Source: Gaiellales bacterium
GTDB taxonomy: Bacteria; Actinomycetota; Thermoleophilia; Gaiellales; F1-60-MAGs149
Assembly: GCA_030831375.1 (NCBI GenBank)
Contig: JAURLF010000216.1
Coordinates: 1 to 9,624 of the forward strand
Reading direction: 5' to 3'
Length of the DNA stretch: 9,624 nt
Shown here: in pieces, positions 7,241-9,624 of the stretch
How the letters are laid out: each line of letters begins with the position of its first letter
How positions within the stretch are numbered: position 1 is the first letter of the stretch
Program-made: the position numbers and the translations under genes
The notes under the pieces: generated by a model
The model's input: only the letters and a program-made list of their open reading frames with translations
Told to the model about the DNA's origin: nothing
Databases searched by the model: none

Positions 7241-7313
7241 CAGGGCCGGCAGGACTCGAACCTGCAACCCCCGGTTTTGGAGACCGGTGCTCTACCAATT
7301 GAGCTACGACCCT
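7241..7313 (-). tRNA. tRNA-Trp (anticodon CCA)
   Basis: On the minus strand the 73 nt from 7313 to 7241 fold as a complete cloverleaf. The acceptor stem AGGGTCG pairs with CGGCCCT (one G-T pair). The D-arm is GCTC/GAGC. The anticodon stem CCGGT/ACCGG closes the loop CTCCAAA, with anticodon CCA. The T-arm contains GGTTCGAATCC. The discriminator base is G73, as expected for tryptophan tRNA. The 3' CCA is not encoded and must be added by nucleotidyltransferase. The gene is alone here, not next to secE-nusG as is common for tRNA-Trp in many bacteria. Confidence 0.98.
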
Positions 7314-7687
7314 ATGGTCCAGCAGGATACCCGCTCGCGGCGGGCGCGACGGCGATCGCCGCCGTTGTGCCGCTCTGGCCGGTGCGCAACGCACGCGCGT
7401 GTACGGTCCGCTGCCGACCGGAAGCAGACCCTGGTGCCCCGGCGGTACCCCCCAGACCCCGCTGACCTGATCGGACGGTCCCCCGTCAGACTCCGTGCGC
7501 TGTCGTTTCTCCCGGCGTGCAGCGGTTGTTCTCGCCGACACCCCCGCGCGCGCCATCGGTCTCGTCGCGTTCCGCACGGGCCCATGGATACTCGCCTGCT
7601 GCCGAATGCGCCGCCGCTGGCGTCGCACTCATGCGCCTGTGGCCGCAGAAGCAGGCGGGGTGGGCGCGATCAACTGCGACCGAAGGA
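7314..7687. other. Gene-free stretch upstream of tRNA-Trp
   Basis: About 374 bases between the membrane-protein stop and the tRNA gene. The open frames on both strands have Arg/Ser-rich, unrecognisable translations. The stretch holds the possible tRNA promoter and two perfect palindromes, CGGCGATCGCCG at 7350-7361 and CACGCGCGTG at 7392-7401. I see no obvious terminator for the upstream gene and no known RNA family. Confidence 0.45.
7324..7329 (-). promoter_or_regulatory. Possible -10 box of tRNA-Trp
   Basis: The minus strand has TATCCT at 7329-7324, ending 10 nt before the mature 5' end of the tRNA. This would give a very short 5' leader for RNase P to remove. No clear -35 hexamer is seen. 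A perfect 12-bp palindrome, CGGCGATCGCCG (7350-7361), lies where the -35 region would be. Confidence 0.35.
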
Positions 7688-8680
7688 TCAGGTCCCCCCG
7701 TTCGCCGCCTCACCCTGAAGGAGACGCCGCAGCGGCTCGATCTCCGGCAGGCGTCCGGCGGGCTCCTGCGTGAGCACGGCCCGCAGCCAGATCGCGTCGG
7801 CCACGAGGTCGACAAGGGCGCCAAGGTCATCGTGGTCGGGGGCTCCGGCCCGGGCGACGAGGAGCTGCCCGTCTTCGAGCTCGACACGGACGCCGTTCGA
7901 GCCGCGTTCGATGAACGCCACCTGAACCGCGGGCGAGAAGCGCTCCCGCACGGCCACCTCATCGGCGCCGTCGGCGACCATAAGCCGGAAGGCGTCGTTG
8001 AACTCGGAGCTTTCGAGCTCGACGGGCTTGAGATCGGAGAGCGCACCGGAGACGCGGCTCATGAAGCCCCCGGTCGAGCCCTTCGCCAGGGCGAGCGCCG
8101 GGAACTCGACGCCCGGTGCGGGGATCAGGGCCACCGAGAAGTTGGACGTGTCGCGCTCGGTGCGGGTCCGGGTGGTCCCGTCCGCATCGGTGTCCGTGAC
8201 GGTGCGGATCACGGTGTACTCGTAATGGCCCGCCACGAAGGGCGTGGCGGCGTCGAGCTGCCCCTCCACCCCCCAGCCCGTCTGGCGCTCGTCACCCTCA
8301 CGCAGGAGCGGCGTGGCTTCCGCGAGGACGATCGCATCGACCATGCGCCAGCCGCGCTCCGCCGCCCAGCTCCCGACCACCTCCTGCTGCGCCGCGCGAC
8401 GCAGACCGCGCCGATGCAGGCGCCCAGCGAGTGGCTGCGAGGCGGCGACTCCGGCGACGACGAGGGCGATGAGGACGACCAGCCCGACCAGGCCGAACGC
8501 CGATGCGAGGATCCCGCCCACGACGAGGCCGGCCAGCGCCAGACCGATGGCGACGCCGATCCGCAGACCGGTCCCCGGCGACGGGTCCGCTCCGAGCAGT
8601 TCCTCGTAGCGGCTGCCACTGCCCGATTTCATCGCCGCGTTGAGCGCGGCGCGGTCGTCAGCGGTGAACACGTCCTGCAT
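7688..8680 (-). CDS. Membrane protein of unknown function (DUF3137-like layout)
   Basis: A 330-residue protein. The acidic, soluble N terminus (about 1-38) is followed by two adjoining hydrophobic helices (about 41-58 and 62-80) and then a positive stretch (RLHRRGLRRA), so the large C-terminal part (about 90-330) probably faces the cytoplasm. That part contains GHYEYTVIRT, consecutive beta-rich stretches, and VELESSEFNDAFRLM followed by RFSPAVQVAFIE. This resembles the 'LExxEFxxxFxV ... LTPAxM' pattern of DUF3137-type proteins; the match is from memory and only moderate. No catalytic motif is visible. The ATG at 8680 has no Shine-Dalgarno but lies directly behind a -10-like TATAGT, which supports this start as a leaderless one. 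The frame is open further upstream only through the antisense of a hairpin and sodA. The gene appears monocistronic, and its function is unknown. Confidence 0.75.
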   Translation of the reverse strand: MQDVFTADDRAALNAAMKSGSGSRYEELLGADPSPGTGLRIGVAIGLALAGLVVGGILASAFGLVGLVVLIALVVAGVAASQPLAGRLHRRGLRRAAQQEVVGSWAAERGWRMVDAIVLAEATPLLREGDERQTGWGVEGQLDAATPFVAGHYEYTVIRTVTDTDADGTTRTRTERDTSNFSVALIPAPGVEFPALALAKGSTGGFMSRVSGALSDLKPVELESSEFNDAFRLMVADGADEVAVRERFSPAVQVAFIERGSNGVRVELEDGQLLVARAGAPDHDDLGALVDLVADAIWLRAVLTQEPAGRLPEIEPLRRLLQGEAANGGT

Positions 8681-8686
8681 GGCGCG

Positions 8687-8714
8687 ACTATAGCCGTCGC
8701 GAAGCGGGCTTCGC
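8687..8714 (-). promoter_or_regulatory. Probable leaderless promoter with overlapping inverted repeat
   Basis: The minus strand carries TATAGT at 8692-8687, one base from the TATAAT consensus. Six nucleotides separate it from the ATG at 8680, so transcription should begin at or next to the A of the start codon. Immediately upstream, 8699-8714 is an inverted repeat (GCGAAGC, GG, GCTTCGC) placed over the -35/spacer region, which would suit a regulator binding site. No -35 consensus is visible. Leaderless genes of this design are common in actinobacteria. Confidence 0.5.
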
Positions 8715-8734
8715 CGACCGTGGCCGCAAACGAC

Positions 8735-8779
8735 GACGGGCCCCGGTTCCCCCGCGATCGGGGTAAACCGGGGCCCGTC
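8735..8779 (-). terminator. Long hairpin, likely sodA terminator
   Basis: A perfect 14-bp inverted repeat (GACGGGCCCCGGTT at 8735-8748, AACCGGGGCCCGTC at 8766-8779) encloses a further 5-bp stem, CCCCG/CGGGG, around a CGAT loop. The whole 45 nt folds as one hairpin with a small bulge. It begins 41 nt after the sodA stop codon. On the minus strand it is followed by GTCGTTTGCGG, a weak T-tract at best. A smaller hairpin precedes it at 8789-8805 (CCTCCC, 5-nt loop, GGGAGG). It insulates sodA from the next gene, whose promoter starts about 20 nt later. Confidence 0.7.
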
Positions 8780-8820
8780 TGCGTTCTCCCTCCCGCGCGG
8801 GGAGGCCGGTCGCGCGGGTG

Positions 8821-9426
8821 CTACTTGGCGGCCGCGTACTTCGCGGCCACGGCGTCCCAGTCGACGACGTTCCAGATCGCCTCGAGGTACGCCGGGCGCT
8901 TGTTCTGGTACTTCAGGTAGTACGCGTGCTCCCAGACATCGATGCCGAGGATCGGCGTCTTGCCCTCGCTGACCGGCGAGTCCTGGTTCGGGGTCGACAT
9001 CACCTCGAGCTTGCCGCCGGAGACGACGAGCCACGACCAGCCGGAGCCGAAGCGCTTGATGCCGGCGTCCGTCATGGCCGCCTTGAGCGCGTCGAGCCCG
9101 CCGCACTCGGCGTCGATCGCCGCGGCGAGATCGCCGGAGGGCGCGCCGCCGCCGTTCGGGCCGATGACCTCCCAGAACAGCGTGTGGTTCGCGTGGCCGC
9201 CCGCGTTGTTGCGGACCGGGCCCTGCTTGTCGGCGGGGAGCTGGTCGAGCATGGTCAGGAGCTCCTCGACCGGCGTGCTCTCCCACTCGGTGCCGGCCAG
9301 CGCTGCGTTGGCGTTGTCCACGTAGGCCTGGTGGTGGCGGTCGTGGTGGATCTCCATCGTCGCGGCGTCGATATGGGGCTCGAGCGCGTCGAACGGATAG
9401 GCCAGGGGCGGAAGCTCGAAGGCCAT
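8821..9426 (-). CDS. sodA: Superoxide dismutase, Mn type
   Basis: Cytoplasmic enzyme of 201 residues that dismutates superoxide to oxygen and hydrogen peroxide. The sequence is collinear with bacterial MnSOD from LPPLAYPFDALEPHID to the C terminus. Metal ligands are H27 (MEIHHDRHH), H81 (GGHANHTLFW), D163 and H167 (DVWEHAYY). Gly76-Gly77 and Gln148 in NQDSP are the pattern of manganese rather than iron enzymes, although cambialistic activity cannot be excluded. The start is the ATG at 9426, which has GAGGAGGA just upstream and matches the family N terminus. The frame is open to 9513, but the extra 29 residues are not conserved in the family. There is no signal peptide. A likely terminator follows, so the gene is probably transcribed alone. 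Confidence 0.98.
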   Translation of the reverse strand: MAFELPPLAYPFDALEPHIDAATMEIHHDRHHQAYVDNANAALAGTEWESTPVEELLTMLDQLPADKQGPVRNNAGGHANHTLFWEVIGPNGGGAPSGDLAAAIDAECGGLDALKAAMTDAGIKRFGSGWSWLVVSGGKLEVMSTPNQDSPVSEGKTPILGIDVWEHAYYLKYQNKRPAYLEAIWNVVDWDAVAAKYAAAK

Positions 9427-9429
9427 GGG

Positions 9430-9437
9430 TCCTCCTC
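9430..9437 (-). promoter_or_regulatory. Strong Shine-Dalgarno of sodA
   Basis: The minus strand reads GAGGAGGA followed by CCC and the ATG at 9426. This is an extended anti-SD match with short spacing. It settles the sodA start against the longer upstream frame and fits a highly expressed gene. Confidence 0.65.
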
Positions 9438-9624
9438 GGGGGATGGGGTTTGCGGAATCGCTGCGCGCAGTCTCCACGATCCTGCGCGGCCATGTTCCCC
9501 TTCGCGCGCGCACCCGTTCGGGACGGGCCGCCCGTCCGGGCGGCGCGCGGCGAGGCCGAGGGCCTCGAGCCGCGCCGCCGCGACCCGAAAGCCCCCCTCC
9601 GAGAGCCCGGCGCGGCGGGCGAGC
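9438..9624. other. sodA upstream region and unassigned right edge
   Basis: No complete gene is supported here. A perfect 10-bp palindrome, CTGCGCGCAG, lies at 9461-9470, about 35-44 nt ahead of sodA. At 9521-9544 two alternative hairpins overlap. All three minus-strand frames are open to the window edge. One reads like part of a winged-helix segment (LARRAGLSEGGFRV), but it meets no stop before it runs into sodA, so it is not called a gene. I could not identify a clear sodA promoter. Confidence 0.4.

Noticed and set aside
6887..7313. Tryptophan attenuation linking the tRNA-Trp gene and the two Trp codons of the small ORF
   Set aside because: The two Trp codons are not adjacent. The only hairpin noted inside the ORF (6919-6936, 6-bp arms) has no T-run, and nothing in the operon concerns tryptophan. 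I keep it only as a remark under the small-ORF finding.
7110..7628. Minus-strand frame containing VAQLVEHRSPKPG
   Set aside because: This is the familiar false translation of a tRNA gene read through its anticodon and T arms; the frame covers tRNA-Trp and has no other support.
7688..9493. A 601-codon version of the membrane protein starting inside the sodA upstream region
   Set aside because: The extra residues are an out-of-frame reading of sodA and of the terminator hairpin. The ATG at 8680 sits directly behind a promoter-like box and gives a sensible protein.
9427..9513. Longer N terminus for superoxide dismutase from 9513
   Set aside because: The family N terminus and a strong Shine-Dalgarno both point to the ATG at 9426.
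9490..9624. Frame at the right edge resembling a winged-helix segment (LARRAGLSEGGFRV)
   Set aside because: It has no stop before it overlaps sodA out of frame and no visible start. It may be chance in GC-rich sequence or antisense to a gene beyond the window.

Overview
This is a very GC-rich window with strong codon bias toward G/C third positions, which leaves several reading frames open at once. Gene content and composition suggest a high-GC actinobacterium, perhaps Thermoleophilia/Solirubrobacterales. That placement is an inference from composition and gene types, not a phylogenetic result. Every gene I can support lies on the minus strand, so the biological order runs from the right edge to the left.

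Right part (about 8680-9624): a manganese-type superoxide dismutase (sodA) with a strong ribosome binding site. A long, near-continuous hairpin that looks like a terminator follows it. Next comes a membrane protein of unknown function (7688-8680). A near-consensus -10 box sits so close to its ATG that the mRNA is probably leaderless.

Middle (7001-7687): a non-coding stretch, then a tRNA-Trp(CCA) gene, then about 240 bases that hold a perfect 18-bp palindrome next to a possible -10 element.

Core (1152-7000): a tightly packed operon. It encodes a 37-residue peptide with a good Shine-Dalgarno sequence, a DrrA-type ABC ATPase, two ABC-2 type permeases, and a 1065-residue self-sufficient cytochrome P450-reductase fusion of the CYP102 (P450 BM3) type. 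The genes are joined by a 4-nt gap, two 4-nt stop/start overlaps and a 6-nt gap, so they are probably co-transcribed and translationally coupled. The simplest reading is an oxidise-and-export (or export-and-modify) unit for a hydrophobic compound such as a fatty acid, lipid or drug-like molecule. The substrate cannot be read from the sequence. The P450 keeps the catalytic, flavin and NADPH residues of BM3. It differs at the position that controls access to the heme (Phe87 of BM3 aligns to Val91) and has a shortened B-B' region.

Left part (1-1151): about 335 bases without a gene, with small hairpins that may end the operon. A compact, secreted subtilisin-like serine protease follows; it has the full catalytic set but no propeptide.

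The most distinctive content is the CYP102-ABC exporter operon with its small leading ORF.
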